Below the pieces are notes generated by a model. It was not told where the DNA came from. It was given only the letters and a program-made list of their open reading frames with translations, and searched no databases. This document shows positions 25,966 to 34,245 of a stretch of DNA of 64,000 nt, one piece after another; position 1 is the stretch's first letter; each line of letters starts with the position of its first letter. This DNA is from CAIOYC01 sp964243985 (GTDB lineage Bacteria > Pseudomonadota > Alphaproteobacteria > Caulobacterales > Caulobacteraceae), in NCBI GenBank assembly GCA_964243985.1, contig CAXTHJ010000001.1:124001-188000 (forward strand). Reading direction: 5' to 3'. The position numbers were made by a program, and so were the translations under genes.

Positions 25966-27111
25966 GTGGCGAGGCCGCTAAAGCAGGGTGAAACAAAGCA
26001 TGGCGTCTGGAAGGTGAAGGCCAAGAGCATTTCGATGAAAGACGTCGCGCGGGCGGCGGGCGTTTCACAGCCTGCGGTCTCCTACGCTTACAACCAGCCT
26101 TCCGAAGTCTCGGAATCTGTGCGCGAACACATTCTCGCCGTCGCGGAGCGCTTAGGCTATCCTGGGCCAGATATTAGGGGCAGGAGCCTTAGATCTGGTC
26201 GCGTCGGCGCCATTGGTTTGGTGATGATGGACAAGCTTTCGCTGGCGTTTGGCGACCCGTTCATGCTCGCCCTGCTCCAAGGCATCTCCGAAGCCGGGGA
26301 TTTGGCCAACATTCCCCTCACGCTGTTTCCTTTGCAGAGTCCTGCGGCAGCGCTCGACTTGAAGCGTTCCGCCGAGGGCAGTCTAGCCATCAGGGGCTTA
26401 GTCGATGGATTGATTCTAGTCACGCTGCCCGACGATCATCCCGCGCTCATCGCAGCTGTGAAGCAGAACATCCCGTTCGTGATCGTCGACTCGCCAAGGC
26501 TGTCGGAAGCGGACTTCGTCGGCATCGACGATGGATCCGCCGCGCAAACGCAGATTCGGCATTTGCTTGAACTCGGCCATCGCCGTATCGGCATTGTGGT
26601 TGATCGGCTTAGTCCGGACGGATATCGCGGGGCGGTTGACCGCGAGCGGCTTCAGACCGCGCGCGAACGGATCACGCGCGAGCGATTAAAGGGCTACTGC
26701 GAAGCCGCCGCGGCCTTTGGACTGAGCTTCAGCGATCTCGAGGTTATCGAAGCCGGTGGTCTTGATTTCGAGTCTGGTCGTCAGGCCGCTCTTACAATGC
26801 TTGGACCGCGCCGTGTTTCGGGTGTCGTCACCTCGTCCGATGTTATGGCTCTGGCGACCTTAGCTGCTGCAGCTAACCTGGGCCTTCCGGTTCCTGGATC
26901 TTTATCAGTCATTGGTTTTGATGATGTGCCCGATGCGTCTCGGGCAAACCTTACAACAATCCATCAGCCCATGGCTGAACGGGGGGCACGGGCAGCGCAG
27001 CTTTTGATTGAGCGTCTCGGTGAGCGGGGCGTCAACAGAAGAAAGCCCAAACAGGAGCTCTTTCCAACCGAGCTTGCCGTTCGTTCAACCACGGCGAAGT
27101 TCGCGGAATAA
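25966..27111 (+). CDS. LacI-family transcriptional regulator
   Basis: The helix-turn-helix is MKDVARAAGVSQPAVSYAYN, followed by the hinge helix and a periplasmic-binding-protein-like sensor domain that begins GAIGLVMMDK and contains the SDVMALATLAAAANLGLPVP and IGFDDVPDAS motifs. I give the GTG at 25966, but GTG 26014 or ATG 26035 would place the helix-turn-helix at the N-terminus as usual, so the start is uncertain. It ends the catabolic cluster, 64 bases behind the permease, and probably represses it in the absence of a sugar-like or purine-like ligand. The palindrome at 20296 is a candidate site. Confidence 0.9.
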   Translation: MARPLKQGETKHGVWKVKAKSISMKDVARAAGVSQPAVSYAYNQPSEVSESVREHILAVAERLGYPGPDIRGRSLRSGRVGAIGLVMMDKLSLAFGDPFMLALLQGISEAGDLANIPLTLFPLQSPAAALDLKRSAEGSLAIRGLVDGLILVTLPDDHPALIAAVKQNIPFVIVDSPRLSEADFVGIDDGSAAQTQIRHLLELGHRRIGIVVDRLSPDGYRGAVDRERLQTARERITRERLKGYCEAAAAFGLSFSDLEVIEAGGLDFESGRQAALTMLGPRRVSGVVTSSDVMALATLAAAANLGLPVPGSLSVIGFDDVPDASRANLTTIHQPMAERGARAAQLLIERLGERGVNRRKPKQELFPTELAVRSTTAKFAE

Positions 27112-27119
27112 TATAAAAA

Positions 27120-27132
27120 GGTGCTGACAACT
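27120..27132. repeat. candidate IS6 terminal inverted repeat relic
   Basis: GGTGCTGACAACT starts nine bases after the LacI gene stop and is the exact reverse complement of 15177-15189. It may mark the insertion point of an element whose body is now largely deleted. Confidence 0.4.
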
Positions 27133-27184
27133 CAGCCCGCGCGGGCAAGAAGCCGGCTTACGGTGCTGTCATCTGTGGATGGCT

Positions 27185-27645
27185 CCCACTCCGCAAGGGG
27201 TGATTTGAGCTGATGCTACGATCTGTCGGGGTGCGGTCATCTGTCCGGCCTGTTGGCGCGGCGTCGATGGCCGCTGGCCCTGATGGAGTCCGCTGACCAG
27301 GTCCCTATCAGTCCATCGAGCACAAGGCTCCGACAGCACCTCGGGTTGTCCTGCTCCGCGGCCGCAATCGATCGTCATCATCAGTTCTCTTGCACCCTTA
27401 CAGCGGTTGGAGCCGCGACCCGCGTCGCGGCGATCCTGATCAGGCGGCAGGCCGGTAGACCTCGCCTCGGGTTGGAACCGCCCAGACGATGCGAGCGGTC
27501 TTGTTGGCCATGGCGACGGTGACCACGCGGGCGGGGCGGCGCTCGAGCAGCGCCCGCACCCAGGGCGACGCCAGAGCGTCAGCCTTCACCCGGCGGATCA
27601 CCGAGGTCGCGCCCACCACCAGCAGCTTCCTCAGATAGCTCCTTC
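27185..27645 (-). mobile_element. IS110-family element, 3' remnant
   Basis: On the minus strand, LRKLLVVGATSVIRRVKADA ... VVTVAMANKTARIVWAVPTRGE followed by a TGA at 27440-27442 is the C-terminal end of an IS110-family (serine-dependent DEDD) transposase. The sequence on to about 27185, with GAGCCATCCACA near its end, looks like the element's 3' non-coding tail. The rest of the transposase is missing, replaced at about 27645 by an IS6 fragment. Confidence 0.72.
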
Positions 27646-28060
27646 ATCGCAGCGCGATAAGAGCGGAGGCCATCGGTGAGCAGCTTTATCCCGCGTCTTG
27701 GTGACATAGGATTCCAGCACTTCTCCCTCATGATCCACGGCTCTCCATAGATAGTGCATCTCGCCGTTGATCTTCACGTAGACCTCGTCGAGGCGCCACT
27801 TCCAATGGGTGTGCTGACGCATCGCTTGCACTCGCTTCCGCCGGATCTCGGCGGCGAACATGGGGCCGAACCTGTTCCACCAGAGCCTCACCGTCTCGTG
27901 GCAGATGTCGATCCCGCGCTCGTTCAGCAGGTCCTCGACATTTCGCAACGACAGCGGGAACTTCACGTACATCATCTCCACGAGGCGGATCACCTCGGGG
28001 GATGAATCAAACCAGCGGAACGGATTGGCGGCTTTGGATTTCGAGCCATCTCGCTGGCTT
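27646..28060 (-). pseudogene. IS6-family transposase, N-terminal remnant with internal deletion
   Basis: The minus strand reads NPFRWFDSSPE, FPLSLRNVEDLLNERGIDIC, VRLWWNRFGPMF, HWKWRLDEVYVKINGE and YLWRAVDHEGEVLESYVTKTRDKAA, a typical IS6 transposase up to just past the first catalytic Asp. About 60 bases are then missing, and the text resumes in another frame as TDGLRSYRAAMKEL before joining IS110 sequence. No intact ORF remains. It is a different IS6 lineage from the fragment at 14.7 kb. Confidence 0.8.
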
Positions 28061-28133
28061 TATCACGGTGTCGCAAACCCGTCGGTACATTTGGGCTGAC
28101 AGAGCCTCTGGCACCATAAGCGTCTCCAAAACT

Positions 28134-29159
28134 TCAGCTCTGTCGCTCGGCTCTCCACACACGGGGGCTGACCCCCACAAGCTTCTTGAATGAAGTCGCG
28201 AAGCTGGTCGACTGTTCGAAGCCGCATTCAAGCGCGATCTGCGTGATCGACAGCCTCGTCGTCTCCAGCAGGCTGCGCGCCTGCTCCATTCGGAGATCTT
28301 GAAGGTATTGGTGGGGCGCCATGCCCATCGCCGCGCGGAACGCCCGCCCGAAATGGGTTGGGCTGAGCCCCGCGATGCTCGCCATCTCCTTGAGTGTCGG
28401 AGCCCGGAACGCCTCCCCGCGCACGTAGTCCAACACGCGCCGGATCCTAGCAGGCGCTGTTCGGAGAGGGTCTGGCCGTGTCGGTCGGCCAAGCGTGGAA
28501 TGCCCCCTCAAAATGGTGATTGCGATGGCGCGCTCTAGAGCCTCCACCATCGCGGGATGCGCCGGGTCCATGGGCCTGCCGGCTTCGGCCGCGAGCAGTT
28601 TGGCCAAGTGGTCCAATGTCGGATCTGGGGTCGAGAAACAGGGCACGAGCTCGACCTGGCGCGCGTCCACTCCATAGGCGTCCTCTATGACGTCGCCGAT
28701 GAAGCTGGGGTTCAGATGCAGGAGAAGCACTTCAGTTTTTGCCTGAAAGCGTCTCTGTACAGGCTTGGCTGGCGGCGTGAGGCTGACATGTTGCTTATCA
28801 GTCCACTTACGCGTCCAGGACCGGTCACTCTTCTCTTCGACAGCCACGGGCCCCTTTAGGTGCACGACCAGGAGTGCATCAGATGACGGCGGTAGATCGA
28901 TAAGACTCGGCGGGTGCTTGTAGTGTTCGACTACGATTCCGCCGACGGGGTCGTGCCCGCTCGACAACAGCGGTCGACTCGGAAGCCGGTCTGATACCTG
29001 TTCTGAGGTGAGGGGCACGTCGAAGCTCCGGACGGCTGCACGCTCACCGCAACAGCGCGCCGCCGATTCCGTTAACGAATGATGGCCCGGATTGATCCGG
29101 TCGGGAAGTACAGGCGCGGTCGTGCGTAAAGGGGCGGATCTCATGCGCCGTGTCTTCAT
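28134..29159 (-). CDS. AraC-family transcriptional regulator
   Basis: 341 residues. The C-terminal ~100 residues hold two helix-turn-helix motifs (APTLKEMASIAGLSPTHFGR and LSITQIALECGFEQSTSFAT) ending in FKKLVGVSPRVWRAE. The N-terminal ~230 residues are a ligand-sensing region without a motif I can name. It is followed downstream by the IS6 remnant. The divergent neighbour across a 319-base gap is the carboxymuconolactone-decarboxylase-like operon at 29479, which it may control; no operator was identified. The ATG at 29159 is taken; ATG 29144 is possible. Confidence 0.88.
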   Translation of the reverse strand: MKTRRMRSAPLRTTAPVLPDRINPGHHSLTESAARCCGERAAVRSFDVPLTSEQVSDRLPSRPLLSSGHDPVGGIVVEHYKHPPSLIDLPPSSDALLVVHLKGPVAVEEKSDRSWTRKWTDKQHVSLTPPAKPVQRRFQAKTEVLLLHLNPSFIGDVIEDAYGVDARQVELVPCFSTPDPTLDHLAKLLAAEAGRPMDPAHPAMVEALERAIAITILRGHSTLGRPTRPDPLRTAPARIRRVLDYVRGEAFRAPTLKEMASIAGLSPTHFGRAFRAAMGMAPHQYLQDLRMEQARSLLETTRLSITQIALECGFEQSTSFATSFKKLVGVSPRVWRAERQS

Positions 29160-29478
29160 AGAGTCTTGAACCCGATCAAGGCCCGGCTCCTAGACCTTAC
29201 CGGCGGAGCCAATGGTGCAGCTTCTGCCGCCATGCTCATCACTTACAGGGTCAGTCGCGAAAGCTCAGGGTGCGTTCGAGAAGGCCGGCGGCTCTGATCG
29301 GGCGTAATAGACTTAAGACTTAGAGCAGGGACTGGCCGATATCGCCGCCGGCAAACCGGCTCCCGCTGGTCGGCGCGCTGAAGTCCTCGCCAAAGCGCGC
29401 CGCCTGAGATCAGAAGGCTACCGTAAGTCCCGAGCGCCGTGTCCTGGATGCGGAGCCTTAAAGAAAAGGAATATTGCT
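29160..29478. promoter_or_regulatory. divergent intergenic region, AraC regulator / CMD-like operon
   Basis: 319 bases with no gene recognised. It must carry promoters for both flanking genes. GGA about nine bases before ATG 29479 is a weak ribosome site. No repeats or clear operator were seen. Confidence 0.35.
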
Positions 29479-30048
29479 ATGTCCGACAATCAGGACTTCG
29501 GAACCTTCGGGCGATACAAGGAGACGCCGGTGGCCGAGATGTCGCCAGAGATGAAGGACGCCTATGACTTCACCGTGAAGCTCAGGGGTCAGGTTCCCGG
29601 CCCGCATAAGATCTGGGTTGCTAATCCAACGCTCTCCAAGACGATTGTTCCCACAGGGTATTACTACCAAAAGGAATCGAGTCTCACGAAGGCGGAGATC
29701 GAGATTGTCACCAACGTGATCAATAGCCGGTGGCTGGCGGCCTACGGCAACTACGAGCATGAGAAGATCGGCGAGGAGCAGGGCCACCTTGATCCTGAGA
29801 AAGTCCAAGCGCTGATCGCTAACCTGCCGACCTCGTTCGACGATCCACGGGAGGAGGTTGTCTATAAGCTCGCCACGACCCTGGCCCAGCCCCGCGTCGT
29901 GCCGACCGGCCTGTTCAAGAAGGCGCAGGCGCTCATCGGCGACAAGGGGATCGTGGATGTCACCGTGCTGATGGGCTGGTTCACCGCCGTCTCGCTGACG
30001 CTGATGGCGTTCGACGTGCCGTCCAACGCTGTGGGGCTGGACCAGTGA
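29479..30048 (+). CDS. carboxymuconolactone decarboxylase-like (AhpD-fold) protein
   Basis: 189-residue helical protein of the CMD/AhpD superfamily. It has the core segment KAEIEIVTNVINSRWLAAYGNYEHEKIGE, corresponding to the catalytic helix pair. The CxxC of peroxidase-type AhpD proteins is absent (SRWLAAY instead), so it is not a thiol peroxidase; a decarboxylase, lactonase-like or accessory role is more likely. The next gene, also a CMD-like protein, starts inside its stop codon (GTGA overlap), suggesting a heteromeric pair. The substrate is unknown. Confidence 0.83.
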   Translation: MSDNQDFGTFGRYKETPVAEMSPEMKDAYDFTVKLRGQVPGPHKIWVANPTLSKTIVPTGYYYQKESSLTKAEIEIVTNVINSRWLAAYGNYEHEKIGEEQGHLDPEKVQALIANLPTSFDDPREEVVYKLATTLAQPRVVPTGLFKKAQALIGDKGIVDVTVLMGWFTAVSLTLMAFDVPSNAVGLDQ

Positions 30049-30641
30049 GGAGCGCCGCCACCGACGATGCTCTGGGCGGCCGTCTCAGGCTACTCTCGCC
30101 GTCCGAGCTGAGTGCGGACCAGAAGCGGACCTACGACGTCATCGACACCGAAATGGTGCCCTGGGCGGAGTCCGCCGGCTTCCAGAGCAAGACGGACGAC
30201 GGCCGGCTGATCGGCCCTTTCAATAGCGTCCTCTACAGTACCATCAGCCCGGCCTTCCTGGCACTTCAGGCCGCCGAGCAGAAGCACACCACGCTCGATG
30301 AACGGGTGCGGCAGGTGGTGATCCTCACCGTCGGGGCCGTTTGGGGCTGCGACTACGAGCGGTACGCGCACGCCGCGGTGGCGCGGAAGGCGGGGATTGC
30401 GGACGCGATCATCGCCGCCTTGGCCAAGGGCGATCTTGCCGACGGACTCAGCGCCAAGGAGCAGCTGGCGCAGCGGTTCACCTATGAGATCACGGCCAAT
30501 CACAGGATCGACGATGCGCTCTACGACGAGGCGCAGGCGACCTTCGGGCCGCAGGGGCTGGTCGACTTACTGTACCTGGCCGGCTGCTACGACACGATCT
30601 CTTCGCTCCTGAACACCTTTAAGGTTCCGGCGCCCGCATAG
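30045..30641 (+). CDS. second carboxymuconolactone decarboxylase-like protein
   Basis: 198 residues, GTG start overlapping the upstream TGA. The CMD-type core is LDERVRQVVILTVGAVWGCDYERYAHAAVARKAG, with a single Cys where redox AhpD proteins have two. The N-terminal LSPSELSADQKRTYDVID is typical of this superfamily. Translational coupling and similar size indicate that the two CMD-like proteins form a complex. The following SMP-30-like gene starts 74 bases downstream. Confidence 0.83.
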   Translation: MRSAATDDALGGRLRLLSPSELSADQKRTYDVIDTEMVPWAESAGFQSKTDDGRLIGPFNSVLYSTISPAFLALQAAEQKHTTLDERVRQVVILTVGAVWGCDYERYAHAAVARKAGIADAIIAALAKGDLADGLSAKEQLAQRFTYEITANHRIDDALYDEAQATFGPQGLVDLLYLAGCYDTISSLLNTFKVPAPA

Positions 30642-30715
30642 GACGAAGGCTCGCCCGCGCCAGCCGGGCCCACGCCACCTGCCAGCCCTACCCCGCCGAT
30701 CACAGGAGAAATTCC

Positions 30716-31711
30716 GTGTCGCAGAACCACGCGCCTCAAGCCCACATCACCACGGTCGCCGAGTTCCCGCCCGGCTCCTTCTTAGAGAACCTCGTGGTGC
30801 GCCAGGATGGCTCGGTGCTGATCACCGAGGTGATCCACCACGGCCTTTGGTACGTGCCGCCGTCCGACGGCCACGTCCCTGTCGAGCCGGTGCATCTCCA
30901 TACCTTCGACGAGCCGACGGTCGGCATCGTGGAGCTGGAGCCCGACATCGTGCTGGTCTGCTCGACCAACATCTACACGACCCATGAATCCTACCTGCAC
31001 CGGTTCGACTTTAAGGATTGGTCGCCGGGCGCGCCTCTGAAGCGCGAACTCGCCTTCACCTTCCCCAAGGAAACGCGCGGTCCGAACGGCATCTGCCGGA
31101 TCGCTCCCGGCGTGATCCTGGTGGCGGACTGCTTCGCCGGCCTGATCTGGCGGATTGATCTGCAGGGCGAGCCGCTGGCCCGCGTCTGGCTGAAGCACCC
31201 CAGCATGGGCTACTATCCGGGCAAGCTGAAGCCCGAACAGCCTGGCGTTAACGGCATCCATTACGCCGCGCGAAGCCAGTACCTTTACTACAGCGCGACG
31301 GCCAACAAGCTGTTCATGCGCGTGCCGGTGAACCCGGCGACGCTGGAGCCCGCCGGCGAGCCCGAGTATGTCGTCGCGGGCCGGATGGGCGACGACTTCT
31401 GCATCGACGAGGACGCGCAGGTGATCTACCTGACCACCCACCGCCAGAACACCATCGACATCGTCTCGATGGATCCCGGCCTGAACAGCGGCTTCACCCA
31501 ATCGGTCGCGGGTGACCCCTTCACCTACGATTTGATCGGGCCCTCTGCAGGCGCCTGGGGCCGGGGACCGGACGACTACGGCCGCCGCGCCTTCTTCCTC
31601 ATGGACGGCGGGACAGCGTCGCCGCCGCCCGACGGCGTTCGTCGGGCCGCCAAGCTCCTGCGGGTGGAGTTCCAACCGCTGACGGGCGGATTCCCGGGTT
31701 CCGGCGGATGA
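30716..31711 (+). CDS. SMP-30/gluconolactonase-like beta-propeller protein
   Basis: 331 residues starting at GTG with AGGAG upstream. The sequence shows the repeating blades of an SMP-30/NHL-type propeller: SFLENLVVRQDGSVLITEV, GPNGICRIAPGVILVADCFAGLIW, GVNGIHYAARSQYLYYSAT and DDFCIDEDAQVIYLTTH. Family members hydrolyse lactones using a divalent metal held by Glu, Asn and Asp residues found in such loops. With two CMD-like proteins upstream, an operon for opening and decarboxylating a lactone intermediate is plausible. No signal peptide is seen. Confidence 0.82.
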   Translation: MSQNHAPQAHITTVAEFPPGSFLENLVVRQDGSVLITEVIHHGLWYVPPSDGHVPVEPVHLHTFDEPTVGIVELEPDIVLVCSTNIYTTHESYLHRFDFKDWSPGAPLKRELAFTFPKETRGPNGICRIAPGVILVADCFAGLIWRIDLQGEPLARVWLKHPSMGYYPGKLKPEQPGVNGIHYAARSQYLYYSATANKLFMRVPVNPATLEPAGEPEYVVAGRMGDDFCIDEDAQVIYLTTHRQNTIDIVSMDPGLNSGFTQSVAGDPFTYDLIGPSAGAWGRGPDDYGRRAFFLMDGGTASPPPDGVRRAAKLLRVEFQPLTGGFPGSGG

Positions 31712-31751
31712 CGCTCGACATGCGTCTTCCACGGCTCGCTCTGCAGGGGGC

Positions 31752-32390
31752 TTAGCTAAGGATCGGCGTCATTCCCGGCTCGGCCCTGGCCATAGCCCGC
31801 TGATAGGCTGGCCGGTCGCCTATCCGCTGCAGGTAGTCTCTCAAATTCGGATAGATCGCTAGGTCGCGGCGCCCAAAGCGGCGCATGGTTGTCAGGGGGA
31901 AAAGCATGATGATGTCGGCAGCGGTAAATTCTGGGCCGGCGAGATAGGCCGCTTCGCCCAGCCGGCGCTCCACCATCTCGTAAGCCAGATCAAGCCGCGC
32001 CCGCAGCGAATGCGTCACCGGATCGTCCCCACCGCCCAGCCGCTTGACCAGCCCATCGGTCATCGCCGCGGGCATCATGGAGCCGTTCGCAAAGTGCCAC
32101 CAGAAGAGATAGTCGACATAGTTGGGCGCTCCCGGCGCTACCGCGAGCCGCGCTTCGCCATAGGTGTGAATGACATACTCGATGATCGCCCCGGACTCGG
32201 CCAAGCGCAGGTCGCCATCGTCGAGCACTGGAGCAGCGCCGAACGCGTGCAAGGCCTTGTACTCCGCCGGCGCGAGCCTCGTCGTCGGGTCGCGGTCGTA
32301 GCGCACCAGCGTGTATGGCAGTTCCAGCTCTTCGAGCAGCCAGACGATCCGCTCGGACTGCGACACGCCAAGGTGGTGAACGGTCAACAT
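31752..32390 (-). CDS. glutathione S-transferase family protein
   Basis: 212 residues with an N-terminal thioredoxin-like domain starting MLTVHHLGVSQSERIVWLLEELELPYTLV and containing LAESGAIIEYVIHTYG (glutathione gamma-Glu contact, typically Glu-Ser), then an all-helical C-terminal domain with GPEFTAADIIMLFPLT. It is divergent from a MarR regulator, and the 61-base gap holds a perfect palindrome, so it is probably induced by a compound sensed by that regulator. The catalytic residue near the N-terminus is Ser (SQSERI). The detoxified substrate is unknown. Confidence 0.9.
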   Translation of the reverse strand: MLTVHHLGVSQSERIVWLLEELELPYTLVRYDRDPTTRLAPAEYKALHAFGAAPVLDDGDLRLAESGAIIEYVIHTYGEARLAVAPGAPNYVDYLFWWHFANGSMMPAAMTDGLVKRLGGGDDPVTHSLRARLDLAYEMVERRLGEAAYLAGPEFTAADIIMLFPLTTMRRFGRRDLAIYPNLRDYLQRIGDRPAYQRAMARAEPGMTPILS

Positions 32391-32425
32391 GGCTGGTCCT
32401 CAGAAACACAGCAGAGTATAAGGTA

Positions 32426-32453
32426 CCTGATATGTATATCAGGAGCCTGATAT
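32426..32453. promoter_or_regulatory. MarR operator: perfect palindrome plus extra half-site
   Basis: CCTGATAT-gt-ATATCAGG at 32426-32443 is a perfect 18-base palindrome in the 61-base divergent gap between the GST and MarR genes. A third copy of the half-site, CCTGATAT, at 32446-32453 runs into the marR ATG (32452). Size and location are those of a MarR-family operator controlling both genes. Confidence 0.75.
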
Positions 32454-32889
32454 GTCAAGCGCTGACATCCCTGCGCCAGGCTTGGCGTTTCTCTTGAAGC
32501 GGGCACAGCATGCCTTTAGGACGCAGGTCGACGACGCCTTGCGTCCGCTCGAGCTCACGGCTCCGCAATTCGCCGTCCTGAACGCCGTAAATACCGACAC
32601 CGGGATTTCAAATGCCGATCTGGCGCGGACGGCATTCGTCACGCCTCAGACTATGCAAGGTATTTTGGTCAACCTCGAACGCGCCGGGTTGATCATACGT
32701 AGTCCGCATCCCCGGCATGGGCGCATCCTGTGCAGCGCCTTGACCGACGAAGGACGTCAGGTGCTCATGCAGGCGCGCAGGCGGGTGCAGGAGGTCGAAG
32801 ATGTCCTCGCCGAGGCGGTCGGCCCCGAAAACGCAGCCCAATTCGCAGAAGCACTCTCGCGCTGCTCGGATCGACTGGCAGCCGCTTAA
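32452..32889 (+). CDS. MarR-family transcriptional regulator
   Basis: 145 residues with the winged helix-turn-helix of MarR proteins: LTAPQFAVLNAVNTDTGISNADLARTAFVTPQTMQGILVNLERAGLI, then a wing with RSPHPRHGRILCSALTDEG. The ATG lies inside an operator half-site, so binding should block its own expression. It is divergent from the glutathione S-transferase gene, its most likely target. The ligand is unknown. Confidence 0.9.
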   Translation: MSSADIPAPGLAFLLKRAQHAFRTQVDDALRPLELTAPQFAVLNAVNTDTGISNADLARTAFVTPQTMQGILVNLERAGLIIRSPHPRHGRILCSALTDEGRQVLMQARRRVQEVEDVLAEAVGPENAAQFAEALSRCSDRLAAA

Positions 32890-33175
32890 CTGCGGCCTAG
32901 CGCCAACGGGGCGCGGGCCGCTACGAAGAGCCGGTCTTACATGGTTTTCCGTTCCGTTGCTCCCCAGGCCCCTACCTCAGCCGCCTGGTACAATCCCATA
33001 GCCGCCGTGATTGACGATGGCTGCGGGTCGAAGGAGGATCAGATGGCAAGCACACACAGACGGAGGAGATCGTCGCCACCGCCGACGAGTGGCGTTTCCC
33101 TCACCTAATGCCCCGCCGGAGCGACGCCGCACCTGGAACGAGCTAATGAGCCGCCAAGGATGCAGCGTGGACGCC
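32890..33175. other. gene-free stretch
   Basis: 286 bases between the MarR gene and the decayed molybdoenzyme. I see no coding sequence, tandem repeat or clear hairpin here. Confidence 0.4.
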
Positions 33176-34245
33176 CTATCGCTCGGCGTATCCGGCCGCA
33201 CGCAGCTTGTCCACCGTGATCGGCAGCGAGCGCACTCGCTTCCCCGTAGCGTGGAAGATCGCGTTCGCGACGGCGGCCGCGACACTGACGATACCGATCT
33301 CCTCTAGCACCTTGACGCCGAGCGGCGTCACCTCAGGGTCTGGCTCATTGACAAAAACCACCTCGATGTCTTCCACGTCCGCATGCGCGGGAACGTGATG
33401 TTCGGCAAAGCTGTGATTGATCCACTTGCCGCGTGTCTTATCGGGCGCCGTCTCCTCATGGAGCGCCATGCCGATCCCCATGACCACGCCGCCCAGGATT
33501 TGGCTGCGGGCCGTCTTGGGGTTGATGATCCGCCCGCCCGCGACGGAAATCACTACGCGCGAGATGCGCACCTGTTCGAGTTCCTCATCAACGCGAGCCT
33601 CGACAAACACCGCGCCGTGGGAGTTGCGCGCCTTAGTAGCAGGCGAGGCCATGCCGCCCATGCCGGGTAAAGCGGTCTTCTGCGCTTCGATGACGTCGAG
33701 ACCGGCCGCCTTCATGGCGTCGATCAGCCCGACACGATGGGTCGGCTCGTCGGGTCTGATCATCTCGCCTCCTGAAAACTCCAGCTCGTCGATGGAGACG
33801 ACGTCGTGAAAGGGATGCCCCTCCACCTCGGCCGCCGCCTTCAACAGCATCTTGGCGATCCCTTGGCAGGCCAGCTGTACCGCGGCGCCCGTCTACGCCG
33901 CGCTCCAGGAGCCTCCCTCGACCGGCGCGGTCGGCAGGTCGCTATCGCCTAGGCGCGCAGTGATGCTCTAGGGCGCTAGGCCCAGCATGTCGGCTGCCAC
34001 CTGCGTCATAACCGTGTAGGTGCCCGTGCCGATGTCGGACGAAGCGGAGGCGACTTCCAGGTGGCCGTTTGCGCTAAGCTTGGCGGATGCAGAGGTTTCT
34101 TTGAAGTTGGCTTCCCATAGTCCGGTAGCCATGCCCAGCCGATCAGCTCGCGACCTTTTTTCATCGAGCGCGGCTCAGCGCTTCGCCGGTACCAGCCGAA
34201 CCGCTCCGCACCCTCCTGGCACGCTTCGCGAAGGGCCTTGGAGGT
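33176..34245 (-). pseudogene. xanthine dehydrogenase family molybdopterin-binding subunit, decayed C-terminal part
   Basis: The last 224 codons read cleanly, with GMASPATKARNSHGAVFVEA, GGRIINPKTARSQILGGVVMGIGMALHEE and VLEEIGIVSVAAAVANAIFHATGKRVR, typical of the large molybdopterin subunit. Upstream the same frame has TAG stops at 33893-33895 and 33968-33970. Near 34134 the frame shifts by one base (the expected GWGMATGLWEANF is split), beyond which FGWYRRSAEPRSMKKGREL continues to about 34240. The N-terminal two thirds of the gene are absent. It is a pseudogene; the intact form would hydroxylate an N-heterocycle or aldehyde. Confidence 0.88.

Noticed and set aside
33893..33970. Two in-frame TAG codons in the molybdoenzyme as pyrrolysine or recoding
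   Set aside because: The gene also has a frameshift and lacks two thirds of its length, so simple decay explains all of it.
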